Assembly: GCF_026191725.2 (NCBI RefSeq)
Contig: NZ_CP120863.1
Span: forward strand, 841,001-905,000
Source of the DNA: Roseibium porphyridii
Lineage (GTDB): Bacteria; Pseudomonadota; Alphaproteobacteria; Rhizobiales; Stappiaceae
Reading direction: 5' to 3'
DNA: 64,000 nt
This document shows, piece by piece, positions 26,876 to 36,900 of this stretch. The stretch's first letter is position 1; the number at the start of each line of letters is the position of its first letter. Position numbers and translations under genes: made by a program. The notes beneath the pieces were generated by a model. That model was given only the letters and a program-made list of their open reading frames with translations, was not told the DNA's origin and searched no databases.

Positions 26876-28753
26876 TCAGGGTTTCTTACGCGGTGTTGGC
26901 ACTATTTCATTATTTGAAGTTGGCTTTCCGCTGCAGGACATTCTGGCGCGCGTGACAGACGCCGCCTCTAGATTGACCTCCGCAAATTTGAGGGAGTGGG
27001 AGCGAAGCCTGACCATGTCCTGAGACTTGTAGATGTCCCTGACAGCAGATTTTTCAATCGGCACACCATCCTTGCGCAGCCTGTCCCAGACGTGCCACCA
27101 ACCTGCCGCCCACATACGGCGTTCGTAAATGGTTGCCAACATCAACGCTTCGAGTTCGGTTCTGGTGCAAAGTGCGCCCCTCATCGGTTCCTGAGGTTCG
27201 AATTGCAGCGCGGTCAGACGAACGGGATCCGGGTTCGACAGTCTGAGGGCGTTTGCTGTTGGGCTGAGGTCAGCGTCGTTGACGGATTGTGATGGCGACT
27301 GAAGGGGCCAGATGAACATGGCAAAGGCTGCTATCAGACCAACTTTGAGGGGCAGCAGAGGCATAGCCAGCCTGAACAGGTCTTTCTGGCCAAACAGGTC
27401 ATCACCTGCCGACTTGAAAATTGCGATCGGTTTTGCGCTCGCAACCATGGTCTGGCAGTAACCGGTTCCCAGAACCGTCGCCATCACAAGGATCATCGTG
27501 TCATGTCCGAATTCAGCAAGCGGAAGTGCAAGCGACGGGATGAGCACTGCTGCGCGCGCGCTTCTGGAATTGATGACCAGGTGTGCGGCGGTCGCAATGA
27601 CAATCGTCACCAGGATCACAAATTCACGGTGCTGAAACAGGTCCAGTGGCAAGACAAACAGGAGCTTGTCGGCGAGCCACTTCGCTTTGCCGGTTGAAAC
27701 CACCGCCTGCGCAATGACCCAGGTCGATGCCAGGAAAACCAGCAACTCGGTCTCTACGTTTTTGAACAGAGCCTTTGGTTTTTCGTCAGTGAACAGGGGA
27801 GTGACAACAAGTGCTGCCCCCACACAGCCAATAATTGCGATCCCGATGCCGTGGATGCCGGAAGTGATCCATGCCGCGATCAGGAGGCCCAATAGGCACA
27901 TCAGTTTCTTGTGTTTGCCTGAGAAGTTTGCCTCTGGCACGCGATCTTTGGTGCGAAGAGGCAAGCGACGCTCCTCAGGGGGCACGAACAGCAGCAAAAT
28001 CAGGACTGTCGCACCGTGCGAGGCAAGAAGGGCCACTGGCAGGGCAAGCAGGATCCATTCAAGAAAGGAGACGGTAAGACCAGTTGAGGTTTGGATGGTT
28101 TCAACCGCGATGAAATGAGCCCCTGCACCAATGAGCGATCCCCCTGCAGACAAGAGAATTGCGCTTGGAAACAGGAGCGCAAGCGCGCGGCGCAAACTGG
28201 GTGTTGGCATGACCGGCGCAAGGCTAACAAAGACCGGGAGCAGCAAAGCTGCTCGTCCCGAAGTTGAGGGGATCAAAAAAACCGTAGCGGAAACAACAAA
28301 TGTCAGTGCGTGGAAGAAACCGTTGACGGTGGAAAACGGCTTAACCACGCTTTGCGCGAAACGTTCGGTCAGGCCTGAGGATTTGATTGCGGCTGCAATG
28401 ACAAATGCAGAGATGAGCAGCCAGACAAGTTCGGTTCCAAGAGCCGCGTAAAAACGTTCTTCTGGTAGCGCGCCCGTCAAAACAAGGCCAAGAGCCGCGG
28501 AGATCGCCACCACCGAATCCGGTATGGGTGTCAGTGTCCAGCCGACGATTGCCAGACCGGTCAGCAGGAAGGTGATAGCGGCCGGGCGTGACAGCTCGTG
28601 CGGGGCCAAGAAGACAAATGCGAACAGTCCAACCGCAATCAGCGTTGCAGCTACAACGCTGAGGCCTGGCAGCGAAGACCTTTTGCTGGAGCGGTCAGGT
28701 TTGACGAGCTGTTGTATGTTGGCGGGTGTCGCGGCAAGGGGGTCCATCATCAT
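26876..28753 (-). CDS. SLC13/DASS-type anion transporter with C-terminal extension
   Basis: This is a multi-spanning inner membrane carrier, probably sodium-coupled, for di-/tricarboxylates, sulfate or a related anion. The 625-residue protein has about 12 hydrophobic segments between residues 25 and 480 and the family-like signature VINSRSARAAVLIPSLALPL near 405. About 130 residues after the last helix form an unusual soluble tail (from SQSVNDADLSPTANAL to the end) with an aromatic RRMWAAGWWHVWDRL stretch. Three successive ATG codons form the start; GGAAG lies right before them, which favours the third (28747). The adjoining glycerate kinase suggests an organic-acid substrate. Confidence 0.75.
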   Translation of the reverse strand: MMMDPLAATPANIQQLVKPDRSSKRSSLPGLSVVAATLIAVGLFAFVFLAPHELSRPAAITFLLTGLAIVGWTLTPIPDSVVAISAALGLVLTGALPEERFYAALGTELVWLLISAFVIAAAIKSSGLTERFAQSVVKPFSTVNGFFHALTFVVSATVFLIPSTSGRAALLLPVFVSLAPVMPTPSLRRALALLFPSAILLSAGGSLIGAGAHFIAVETIQTSTGLTVSFLEWILLALPVALLASHGATVLILLLFVPPEERRLPLRTKDRVPEANFSGKHKKLMCLLGLLIAAWITSGIHGIGIAIIGCVGAALVVTPLFTDEKPKALFKNVETELLVFLASTWVIAQAVVSTGKAKWLADKLLFVLPLDLFQHREFVILVTIVIATAAHLVINSRSARAAVLIPSLALPLAEFGHDTMILVMATVLGTGYCQTMVASAKPIAIFKSAGDDLFGQKDLFRLAMPLLPLKVGLIAAFAMFIWPLQSPSQSVNDADLSPTANALRLSNPDPVRLTALQFEPQEPMRGALCTRTELEALMLATIYERRMWAAGWWHVWDRLRKDGVPIEKSAVRDIYKSQDMVRLRSHSLKFAEVNLEAASVTRARMSCSGKPTSNNEIVPTPRKKP

Positions 28754-28888
28754 CTTCCAGTGTCGTGCGTTTGGAAGATTACGAAGCTGGCTCAGGAATT
28801 ATTCCCTGCCGGCGCAATGGAATTCGATGCGCCACTCGGAGCGGCGTTCAACACCGCCCCTTCTGACTGGTGATGTGGAGTTGCAAGT

Positions 28889-28910
28889 GGAGCATTGCCA
28901 AGGGTGCTCC
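28889..28910 (-). terminator. Weak hairpin after the methylsuccinyl-CoA dehydrogenase gene
   Basis: GGAGCA and TGCTCC pair in a 6-bp stem around a 10-base loop, 11 bases after the stop codon. No T-run follows, so it may be a terminator helped by Rho or may have no role. Confidence 0.3.
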
Positions 28911-28920
28911 GTTGCCGGGC

Positions 28921-30609
28921 CTAGGCGTTGCCACGCGTTTCCAATAGTCTCCTCGCGATCACCTGAGCCTGGATTTCCGCAGCACCTTCAAAAATGTTCA
29001 GGATACGGGCATCGCACAAGACACGAGAAATCGCATATTCGAGCGCAAAGCCATTGCCGCCATGGATCTGCAATGCGTTGTCTGCTGCCGCCCAGGCAAC
29101 ACGGGCTCCCAACAATTTGGCCATTCCAGCTTCGAGATCGCAGCGTTTGCCTGAGTCCTTCTGCCAGGATGAGAAATAGGTCAGCTGCCGCGCGATCATC
29201 AGTTCAACGGTCATCAGGGCCAGCTTGTCAGAAACCCGGGGGAAGTTGACAAGCGCCTTGCCGAACTGAATGCGCTCCTCGGCGTATTTCAAGCCGAGAT
29301 CAAGGGCTGACTGTGCGACGCCAAGGGCTCGGGCGGCGGTCTGAATGCGCGCACCCTCAAATGTCTGCATAAGCTGCTTGAAGCCTTCGCCTTCAACCTG
29401 GCCCAGAAGGTTCTCAGCCTTGACCTCAAACCCGTCAAAGGCGATCTCGTATTCCTTCATGCCGCGATAGCCGAGCACTTCGATCTCACCGCCGCTCATG
29501 CCTTCGGCCGGGAAGGGATCCTCGTCTGTGCCTCTGGGTTTTTCCGCAATGAACATGGACAAACCCTTGTAGCCGGGTTCATCCGGATTGGTTCGGGCCA
29601 GCAGGGTCATGATGTCGGCGCGCACGGGGTGCGTGATCCAGGTCTTGTTTCCTGATACCTTCCAGACGTCACCGTCCTGGACGGCTCTGGTTTTCAAGGA
29701 CGCAAGGTCAGAGCCCGTATTGGGCTCGGTAAAGACTGCCGTCGGCAGAATTTCCCCGGACGCAATCTTGGGCAACCAAAGCTGCTTCTGCTCCTCGGTT
29801 CCCCCGCACAGGATCAGCTCCGCCGCAATTTCAGAACGTGTTCCAAGAGAGCCAACGCCGATATAGGCGCGTGAGAGTTCCTCGGACACAACGCACATGG
29901 CCTCCTTGCCCAGCCCAAGGCCGCCGAATTCCTCCGGTATGGTCAGTCCGAAGACACCGAGTTCAGACATCTGATTGATGACGTCCAGAGGAATGTAGTC
30001 GTTCTTCAGATGCCACTCGTGTGCATTTGGAACAACAGTTCCTTCCGCAAAGCGCCGCATTTCGTTGCGGATCTGCTCCATTGTTTCGTCAAGGCCGGGA
30101 TCGCCGAAGGTCGAGTGACCTGCCTGATCCCGGATCAGTTGGGTAATCTCGGCACGGATTTCCGGTGAATTTCCGTTTTCGATCAATGTCTCAATTTCGT
30201 CAGTCCGAAATTCAGCAGCTTCCTTTGCCGAAATGCCGAGATCTGCCAACCGGACGATTTCACCCTGGTTCATGGCGATGCCGCCGAAGATCTGGGCGAG
30301 ATATTCCGCGAATCCGAGTTGAACGATCTTGTCTTCAAGGTTGCCGTAGCGACCTTCCCCTGTCAGGCGCTGGGCATAGGCATCCAGTTGCCGCATGGAT
30401 TCCACGTAGGTCGCCAACCAGGCCAGACCGTGTGTTGCCCGTTGTTCCGCCTCCATTCGGCGTGAGGAAATCCGGCCATCCTCCAAAACCAGATCTCGTA
30501 CACGCTGCGCGGCCAGATCCAACAGGTGGTCCAAAGATGCAACGGCGGCTTCCGTCAGTTGGCTTTGACTTTTCGGCAATTCCGTCGCGGTCATGGCGGC
30601 AGGTGACAT
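28921..30609 (-). CDS. mcd: (2S)-Methylsuccinyl-CoA dehydrogenase
   Basis: This FAD enzyme of the ethylmalonyl-CoA pathway oxidises (2S)-methylsuccinyl-CoA to mesaconyl-CoA during acetyl-CoA assimilation. At 562 residues it is much longer than ordinary acyl-CoA dehydrogenases because of an N-terminal helical extension of about 150 residues (DHLLDLAAQRVRDLVLEDG, HGLAWLATYVESMRQLDAYA), a feature of Mcd. The catalytic core has TEPNTGSDLASLKTRA, KTWITHPVRADIMTLLART, and near the end GNGFALEYAISRVL and FEGAAEIQAQVIARRLLE. GGAG lies 7 bases before ATG 30609. Other pathway genes such as ccr are not in the window. A plain isovaleryl-CoA dehydrogenase is less likely because of the extension. Confidence 0.78.
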   Translation of the reverse strand: MSPAAMTATELPKSQSQLTEAAVASLDHLLDLAAQRVRDLVLEDGRISSRRMEAEQRATHGLAWLATYVESMRQLDAYAQRLTGEGRYGNLEDKIVQLGFAEYLAQIFGGIAMNQGEIVRLADLGISAKEAAEFRTDEIETLIENGNSPEIRAEITQLIRDQAGHSTFGDPGLDETMEQIRNEMRRFAEGTVVPNAHEWHLKNDYIPLDVINQMSELGVFGLTIPEEFGGLGLGKEAMCVVSEELSRAYIGVGSLGTRSEIAAELILCGGTEEQKQLWLPKIASGEILPTAVFTEPNTGSDLASLKTRAVQDGDVWKVSGNKTWITHPVRADIMTLLARTNPDEPGYKGLSMFIAEKPRGTDEDPFPAEGMSGGEIEVLGYRGMKEYEIAFDGFEVKAENLLGQVEGEGFKQLMQTFEGARIQTAARALGVAQSALDLGLKYAEERIQFGKALVNFPRVSDKLALMTVELMIARQLTYFSSWQKDSGKRCDLEAGMAKLLGARVAWAAADNALQIHGGNGFALEYAISRVLCDARILNIFEGAAEIQAQVIARRLLETRGNA

Positions 30610-30773
30610 TGGCGATCTCCGTTTTCATTTGTTGCGCAGCAGCGCATTTTGTTGAAGCTATGTTGCGTTGCACACACTCATTTGTCGAGCTGGAATTTCT
30701 TCATCTTTTGGAGGGGGCGGTTTTCGCGGTGGCCACTTGACGAAATGCGGCGTCAAAGGCCACATCAGAAAGC

Positions 30774-31661
30774 ATGAGAGCACAGCAAACGATTCTGGTG
30801 ACATTTGCCGTCCTGAAGGATGCGGTCGGACACTTTACCAGCGATGACGGGTTCGCCATGGCCAGTCATGTCGCCCTGTCGGGCCTGCTTGCTGTCTTTC
30901 CACTGCTTATCTTTATTGCCTCTCTGGCCGGTTTCTTCGGATTTGCCGGTGCTGCAGACACTGCTTCAGACCTTGTGTTCGATGCCTGGCCCGAGAGCGT
31001 CGCAGCGCCTGTCGTGCGTGAAATCCACAATGTGCTGACCGTTCCGCGGGGAGATCTTCTGACTTTCGGCGCCGTGGCAGCGCTTTGGTTTTCATCCAAT
31101 GGTGTGGAAGCGCTCCGGACGGCCTTGAACAGGGCCTACCGTCAGCAGGAAAAGCGAAATTTCGTGCTGCTGCGCCTGCAAAGTCTTGGTCTTGTGCTTT
31201 TGGGAGCTGCTATCCTGATAGCCTACACTTTTCTTGTGGTGCTAGCGCCTCTGGCGCTCGAGACGCTCAAGATCTACGTGCCGCAGGTGGAGAGCTTCCT
31301 CCTGTCGATCAATGTTGCCCGCTTTACGCTTGCCGGGTCGCTGCTGATCATCGGCCTTTTCATTACCCACTGGCTGTTGCCGAGCGGCAAACGCAGCTTT
31401 ATGGACCTTTGGCCCGGCATCCTGGCAACATTGGTTCTCTGGATCATTTCAGGCAGTGTTTTCGGAGCTTATCTGGCAAAATTCGCCAATTACGTTTCGA
31501 CTTATGGCGGCCTTGCGGGGATCATGACCGCACTGATTTTCCTCTATATCTGCGCCCTGGTTTTCATTCTCGGTGGAGAACTGAATGCCGCGATCTCTCG
31601 GCAAAGACGCTTCTGGCAGAGGAAAAAGCAGCAACAGGACATGCTTGTTGCCGCGAAGTAG
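30774..31661 (+). CDS. YihY/BrkB-family inner membrane protein
   Basis: The 295-residue protein has about six membrane segments: near 32-55 (ALSGLLAVFPLLIFIASLAGF), 90-105, 130-160, 180-200, 212-235 and 245-270. Family features include GVEALRTALNRAYRQQEKRNF and NYVSTYGGLAGIMTALIFLYI. It ends with a basic, Gln-rich tail (KKQQQ). YihY proteins were first misnamed RNase BN; their function is unsettled. The gene is flanked by unrelated genes on the opposite strand. Confidence 0.88.
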   Translation: MRAQQTILVTFAVLKDAVGHFTSDDGFAMASHVALSGLLAVFPLLIFIASLAGFFGFAGAADTASDLVFDAWPESVAAPVVREIHNVLTVPRGDLLTFGAVAALWFSSNGVEALRTALNRAYRQQEKRNFVLLRLQSLGLVLLGAAILIAYTFLVVLAPLALETLKIYVPQVESFLLSINVARFTLAGSLLIIGLFITHWLLPSGKRSFMDLWPGILATLVLWIISGSVFGAYLAKFANYVSTYGGLAGIMTALIFLYICALVFILGGELNAAISRQRRFWQRKKQQQDMLVAAK

Positions 31662-31676
31662 CTTGTCGGCCTACCG

Positions 31677-32552
31677 TCACGGTTTTCGCGATACGGTTCT
31701 TATCGTCAGAACCGCGCCAATAACCAGTGCCATGCCGGCGATCTGAACAAGGGACAGGGTCTCGTTGAAGAGAAAGTAACTCTCGACCGCAGTCGCCACG
31801 GGAACCAGGTAGAATAGGCTTGCAACTTGCGAGACTGCTCCCTCCCGGATCAAAAGCATCAAAAGAAGCACGGCACCGACGGACAGAACCAGGACGAGCC
31901 AGACCATCGCAAAGATGAGATCGCCGGACCAGGTTATCTGCCAACTTTCAAAGGCCGAGAGTGGGACGGTAATCAACAAAGCTCCGACATATTGCCAGAT
32001 GGTGGCGGCGAGCAGGTCCGTCTGCTGGACAAATCGCTTTTGGTAGACCGTGCCGAGGCTGATGCCAGCGACAGCTGCAAAGACCACCGCGATCGTCACA
32101 GGTGTAATGCCAGATCCTCCAAGATCGAATTTGGGCCCAAGAACAAGCGCGAGGCCCGCGGCTCCAATCGCCATGGAGAGCCAGTGCTTTCTTGAGATTG
32201 ATTCGTTCAGCAATGCCACTGCCATGAGAGCTGTAAGGACCGGTTGCAAACCAACAATGATCGATGACAGGCCGGCCGGCATGCCTTGCTTGATCACCCA
32301 AAAAACGCCGCCGAGATAAATTCCATGCACCAACATACCGGTGATGATGCAATGGCCAATCATGGTTGGAGCCGATGGCCAGGATTTTACCAATGGCAAG
32401 GCGAGTACGAACAAGACCGGAATAACTGCCAGAAAACGCAGCGTCAAAAATGCCATCGGCTCGATGTAGGGCGCACCGAGCTTTGAACCGACAAAGCCCG
32501 TGGACCAGAGCAGAACGAAAATAGCCGGCGCGGCTTTGGCGAGAAACTTCAA
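31677..32552 (-). CDS. EamA/DMT-family transporter
   Basis: The 291-residue protein has ten predicted transmembrane helices in two EamA repeats. Typical spots are FVLLWSTGFVGSKLGAPY at the first helix, PAGLSSIIVGLQPVLTALMAVALLNE in the first repeat and the matching VASLFYLVPVATAVESYFLFNETLSLVQIAGMALVIGAVL near the end (quoted in pieces, VASLFYLVPVATAVESYF). Members export metabolites or amino acids. The substrate is not predictable. It converges with the BrkB gene with a gap of 15 bases. Confidence 0.87.
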   Translation of the reverse strand: MKFLAKAAPAIFVLLWSTGFVGSKLGAPYIEPMAFLTLRFLAVIPVLFVLALPLVKSWPSAPTMIGHCIITGMLVHGIYLGGVFWVIKQGMPAGLSSIIVGLQPVLTALMAVALLNESISRKHWLSMAIGAAGLALVLGPKFDLGGSGITPVTIAVVFAAVAGISLGTVYQKRFVQQTDLLAATIWQYVGALLITVPLSAFESWQITWSGDLIFAMVWLVLVLSVGAVLLLMLLIREGAVSQVASLFYLVPVATAVESYFLFNETLSLVQIAGMALVIGAVLTIRTVSRKP

Positions 32553-32690
32553 TTCGGCCTCAATGGGAAGACCCTGCGCCGCTGATCGAAACGAAGCGGA
32601 GGGCAGACATGGTAACCATCACGTTAATAGTAAATCAGCTTTTATGGCCAACCATTTGCTCATCGCGTGACACTCAAAGGAAATATACCG

Positions 32691-34697
32691 GTGACCCTCG
32701 GTTCGCAATCACCAATTCAGATCTTGTCCCGACTGTCGGTCAAGGTTCGCATCATGGCGTTGAGCCTCTTCACAATCGTTGGCCTGTTGGCTATCGGCGC
32801 CGTTTTCTTCTGGAATCAAAGCGAACTCGATACTGCCTTCTCGCGGATGAGTGACAGTTCTCTGCTCGCAGAGGAAGTCGCCGAGTTGTCAGAATCGGGA
32901 ACAGCGTTGCGCGTCATTGAAGAGCGCTATATCGGTCACCCATCTGCTGAAAAGTTCCAGGCATTCAACGAAGAGCTGGACAGGGCCAAGCAGATTATTG
33001 CCAAAGTCTCGACAAACCCGACAGCTGCTCCTTATGCGCCCCAGGTTGCCGACGTAAAAGACACGCTCGAAGGCACGATGGGTGCGTTCGAAATGCTTGA
33101 CGCAGTACAGCAAAAGATCGGTTACGACAGCACGCAGGGCTATCTTGCCGTTTTGAACGAAACCACCGGAGCCGTCAAAGACCGCCTTGCTGAAGAAATG
33201 AAATTCGGTGGTGGGCCGGACTTTGAGAAGCTTGCACGCGCCATTCTCGCGGTTCAGCTGGCCGAGAAAGCGTTTACGCTGGACAATACCCAAGAGGCTG
33301 TTGAAGCGTTCGCCACTCAGTTCGCAGCGTTCGAGAAATTGCTCAAAAAGGTCTACATCTCCGACGCGATCAAGAAAGAGCTGTCGGACAACATGGCGAA
33401 GTACAAGGCCACGTTTGACGACTACACGGCCGCAAAAATCGATATGGCCGGGCATCTTGAGCTGCTTCAGAACCTATTTGAACTCGTGCCACCACATATC
33501 GCCTCATTGAACAAGGCTGCCATGGATATTCAGCGCGAAGCAGGTGCGCAGCTGACAATCGCCCGTTCAATCGCAACATTCGGAATTGGCGGCACGATTC
33601 TGGCGCTTCTCATTCTGTTGCCGGCCATTGCGCTGGTGATCGGTCAGTCCATCTCGCAGCCGCTGGCGCGACTTCAAACGGCGATGGAAGCTCTTGCCAG
33701 TGGTCAGACGGAACTCGATCTTCCCGAATTGACAGGCAAAACTGAACTCGCCTCCATGAGCCGCACCGTAACGGTTTTCCGGGACAACGCTGTTGAGAGG
33801 GCGCAACTTGCGTCCTCGCAGGCTGCAGAGAACCAGCGCCGCGAAGAACGTGTCACGCATCTCGATGAACTTATTGGCGGGTTTGAAGGCACAGTTTCTG
33901 ACGCACTTAACAGTCTGGACAGGGCAAATGGGGAACTGAAGCAGACGTCTCTGTCGATGGAGCAATCGGCTGACGATGTTGCTGACCAGTCGAATGAAGC
34001 TGCAGGTGCCGTGCGTACAGCCGCGGAGAATGTAACGTCCGCGGCGCACTCGGCTGAAGAACTTGCCGCATCAATCGCAGAAATTGCCGGGCAGGCCAAC
34101 AAATCCACCGAAGTCGCGCAACAGGCCGTGAACAGTGCCTCTTCAACCGTTGCGACAATGCGGGAACTTTCCGGCGCAGCAGATCGTATCGGTGAGGTCA
34201 TGGGGTTGATCCGTGATATCGCGAACCAGACCAACCTTCTGGCGCTCAATGCCACAATCGAGGCGGCCAGAGCCGGGGAAGCCGGAAAAGGGTTTGCCGT
34301 TGTGGCCGCAGAGGTGAAACAGCTTGCCGATCAGACCAGCAAGGCAACCGAAGACATTACAGTTCAGATCGAGGCAATTCAGGGATCGTCCGGTCAGGCT
34401 GTGCGGGCAATCGAGGACGTGAACAAAATCATTACCGACATGGAAGGTCTCGCATCTGCTGTCGCCGCCGCCGTTGGCCAGCAGGATGAAGCTGTCCAGA
34501 TTATCTCCCAGAATGTCTCTAGTGCTTCAGATCGATCCGACGAAGGCGCCAATCGCATGGAAGCGGTCGGTTCTGCAGCCGAACTTGCCCGCTCAAACGG
34601 TGCGGAAGTGGAGCAGCTTGCAGAGACGCTCGGGCGTCAGGGTGACCTTATCCGTCAGGAAGTTGCTGAATTTCTGCTAAGCGTCCGCAGCGCCTGA
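32691..34697 (+). CDS. Methyl-accepting chemotaxis protein
   Basis: The 668-residue chemoreceptor has a membrane helix at about 22-42, a long helical periplasmic domain (about 45-285), a second helix near 290-315, HAMP, and a cytoplasmic signalling domain. The hairpin tip [20 protein letters not shown] is intact. The periplasmic part carries [13 protein letters not shown], which resembles the helical bimodular (HBM) sensor family seen in receptors for organic acids. GTG 32691 is preferred because AAAGGAAA lies 7 bases upstream; GTG 32667 would add eight residues. There is no C-terminal CheR-binding pentapeptide. No che genes are nearby. Confidence 0.92.
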   Translation: MTLGSQSPIQILSRLSVKVRIMALSLFTIVGLLAIGAVFFWNQSELDTAFSRMSDSSLLAEEVAELSESGTALRVIEERYIGHPSAEKFQAFNEELDRAKQIIAKVSTNPTAAPYAPQVADVKDTLEGTMGAFEMLDAVQQKIGYDSTQGYLAVLNETTGAVKDRLAEEMKFGGGPDFEKLARAILAVQLAEKAFTLDNTQEAVEAFATQFAAFEKLLKKVYISDAIKKELSDNMAKYKATFDDYTAAKIDMAGHLELLQNLFELVPPHIASLNKAAMDIQREAGAQLTIARSIATFGIGGTILALLILLPAIALVIGQSISQPLARLQTAMEALASGQTELDLPELTGKTELASMSRTVTVFRDNAVERAQLASSQAAENQRREERVTHLDELIGGFEGTVSDALNSLDRANGELKQTSLSMEQSADDVADQSNEAAGAVRTAAENVTSAAHSAEELAASIAEIAGQANKSTEVAQQAVNSASSTVATMRELSGAADRIGEVMGLIRDIANQTNLLALNATIEAARAGEAGKGFAVVAAEVKQLADQTSKATEDITVQIEAIQGSSGQAVRAIEDVNKIITDMEGLASAVAAAVGQQDEAVQIISQNVSSASDRSDEGANRMEAVGSAAELARSNGAEVEQLAETLGRQGDLIRQEVAEFLLSVRSA

Positions 34698-34730
34698 CGC
34701 TGTTCTTACTCATAAAAGTCTTTTGAACGT

Positions 34731-34776
34731 CGCGACCGTCCCGTCGCGGCGTTTCGCCCGTCTGGCGGGCGGGCGT
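34731..34776 (+). terminator. Double hairpin terminator after the chemoreceptor gene
   Basis: Two stems follow the gene: CGCGAC/GTCGCG (34731-34748) and CGCCCG/CGGGCG with a TCTGG loop (34755-34771), followed by a short T-containing stretch (GTTCTT). The second is the better terminator candidate. Confidence 0.6.
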
Positions 34777-34833
34777 TCTTCATGCTAGGGCAAGGCAAGG
34801 TCAAAAGGCCAAGCTTGAGGAGCGTGGAACGGA

Positions 34834-36018
34834 ATGCAGGAACAAATCGTCATCATCGGTGCAGGACAAGCCGGCGCCCAGGTTGCCCAATCTCTGCGCC
34901 AGGGCGGGTTTGAAGGGCCTTTGCGTCTGATAGGTGACGAACCGCATCCGCCTTACCAGCGTCCGCCGCTGTCAAAGAAATTTTTGGCCGGAGAAATTGG
35001 AGCGGAAGGGTTGTGGCTCAGGCCTCCTGCGTTTTTTGAAACCAACAAGATCGATCACATTCCCAACACCAAGGTTGTCGCGATCGACAGGGCCGGGAAG
35101 CGATTAACCCTGGAAAATGGTGACACGCTGCCTTACGGGAAGCTGGTGCTCGCGACCGGTACGAACGCCCGCAAACTGACCCTGGAGGGTGCGGACAAGA
35201 AAGGCGTCGTAACCCTCCGGTCCATCACTGACGTTGACGATATTCGCGAACGGATGAGCAACAGCAAGCATATTGCCATTATCGGTGCGGGTTATATCGG
35301 TCTTGAAGTGGCGGCGGTTGCAAAGTCGCTTGGCAAGGATGTTGCTGTTATCGAGGCGCAGGACCGACCGATGAAGCGTGTCGTCAGCCAAGCCGTTTCG
35401 GACTATTTCACAGCGCTCCATCGGGCGCGGGGCATTGATTTGAAGTTGGACACTGGCGTTGCAGCGCTGGAAGGCGATGATGCTGTGACCGGGGTCAAGC
35501 TGTCTTCCGGTGAAGTCGTTGCTGCCGAGCTTGTGCTCGTGGCCGTTGGTGCTGAACCGAATGACTGGCTTGCCGAACAGGCCGGATTGGAAACAGACAA
35601 CGGTATTCTGGTGGATGGCACCGGGCAGACCAGCGACACTGATATATTCGCTGTGGGGGACTGCACACGTTTTTATTCCAACCGGTATCAGCGCTCGGTG
35701 CGCATGGAAAGTGTTCAAAACGCAATCGACCAGGCCAAGGCAGCGGCGCAGGCTTTGCTTGGACACGAGGTCGATTATGACCCGTTGCCCTGGTTCTGGT
35801 CCGATCAATATGACATCAAGCTGCAGATTGCCGGACTGTCAGACGGCTATGACGATACGGTTCTCACTGGATCTCCGGAAGGCAACAAGTTTTATGTTGC
35901 CTACCTCAAGGAGGGTCAGCTCATCGCCGTCGACAGCATCAATTCGCCGCGCTCGCACATGATGGCACGCCGCGTGATCGGCGACGTGTGGCGTGACGAC
36001 CTGCTACCCGACGCTTGA
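34834..36018 (+). CDS. FAD-dependent ferredoxin reductase-like oxidoreductase
   Basis: The 394-residue flavoprotein resembles putidaredoxin/rhodocoxin reductases that pass electrons from NAD(P)H to a [2Fe-2S] ferredoxin. It has the FAD-binding GAGQAGAQVAQSLR at the N-terminus, YQRPPLSKKFL, the NAD-binding IIGAGYIGLEVAAVAKSLG near residue 150, and the late FAD motif TDIFAVGDCTRF. A C-terminal reductase domain follows with PWFWSDQYDIKLQIAG, a segment typical of this branch. No ferredoxin or cytochrome P450 gene adjoins, so its redox partner is unknown. Confidence 0.9.
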   Translation: MQEQIVIIGAGQAGAQVAQSLRQGGFEGPLRLIGDEPHPPYQRPPLSKKFLAGEIGAEGLWLRPPAFFETNKIDHIPNTKVVAIDRAGKRLTLENGDTLPYGKLVLATGTNARKLTLEGADKKGVVTLRSITDVDDIRERMSNSKHIAIIGAGYIGLEVAAVAKSLGKDVAVIEAQDRPMKRVVSQAVSDYFTALHRARGIDLKLDTGVAALEGDDAVTGVKLSSGEVVAAELVLVAVGAEPNDWLAEQAGLETDNGILVDGTGQTSDTDIFAVGDCTRFYSNRYQRSVRMESVQNAIDQAKAAAQALLGHEVDYDPLPWFWSDQYDIKLQIAGLSDGYDDTVLTGSPEGNKFYVAYLKEGQLIAVDSINSPRSHMMARRVIGDVWRDDLLPDA

Positions 36019-36042
36019 GGACGCACGGCGTTCGGTCAAGCG

Positions 36043-36837
36043 TCAGGCACCGGCGTTTTGAAGGATAAGCCGGGTCACATCCTTGGGGATCTCCAGATGC
36101 ACCATGTGACCGACACGCTCGAATATGTGGGTCGCCACGATGCCAGGCAGTTTGTGAGCCTGCCGGGTTGGGAGCACTCGGTCCTGGGTTCCCCAAAGCA
36201 CCTTGATCGGCATTTGCAAGGCTGCAAGATCGTCCCTTGGTAACGTCCTTTGCACACGGCCATCGATGATTTCGTCGGCAATAGCCTCGAGAGTCGCAAC
36301 CGCTCCCGGTCGCGCGCGGCTTTCAGCTGCCGTTGATGCGAGAAATTTCGGCAGTTTGAATTCCCAGCCGAAAAACTGTTCGAGAAGAACTTCCATTTCC
36401 GAAGCGTCTGTCGCGGTCGCATAGCGGCGCAGCAGCCGGTGATTGATTTCCGGGCCAAAGCCACCGGGTGCCAGCAAAGTCATGCTGGCAACCAGATCCG
36501 GGTTTCGCAGCGCCACCAGAGCGGCCACTGCGCCGCCCATGGAGTGGCCGACCATATGAACCTTGGGCAATTCCAGAGACTCAAGCGACTGTGTCACGGC
36601 CTTGGCAGCCACACCGGCATTGCCGATCCGCGGCCAATCAAGGGCTTCGCCATGGCCGGGCAAGTCAAAAGCGATTGAACGCTTCTTGGTGCTGAGAGCC
36701 ACCTGAATATTCTGCCAGCTCAGGCGGTCGCCACCGAACCCGTGCAGGAGAACGATGGGAGCGCCGTCGTCCCGGGCGGTTGCTTCCTGATCGCGGAACG
36801 GTAGATGCGGCCGAGCTGAAGGGCTTAGGTCTGTCAT
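36043..36837 (-). CDS. Alpha/beta hydrolase with Ser nucleophile
   Basis: The 264-residue protein has VLLHGFGGDRLSW as the oxyanion region, the elbow VGHSMGGAVAAL with catalytic Ser near residue 100, and a C-terminal His in VGHMVHLEIP. The fold and motifs fit the large hydrolase group that includes esterases, C-C hydrolases and the lipoyl-like acetoin dehydrogenase-linked hydrolases. Its role cannot be set from context; it converges with the ferredoxin reductase gene. Confidence 0.82.
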   Translation of the reverse strand: MTDLSPSARPHLPFRDQEATARDDGAPIVLLHGFGGDRLSWQNIQVALSTKKRSIAFDLPGHGEALDWPRIGNAGVAAKAVTQSLESLELPKVHMVGHSMGGAVAALVALRNPDLVASMTLLAPGGFGPEINHRLLRRYATATDASEMEVLLEQFFGWEFKLPKFLASTAAESRARPGAVATLEAIADEIIDGRVQRTLPRDDLAALQMPIKVLWGTQDRVLPTRQAHKLPGIVATHIFERVGHMVHLEIPKDVTRLILQNAGA

Positions 36838-36900
36838 GAGATCAATTTCTTTGTCTGTCCGGGAACGCGGGATACGGCCGGGTCTGTTAATTGAAATGTG

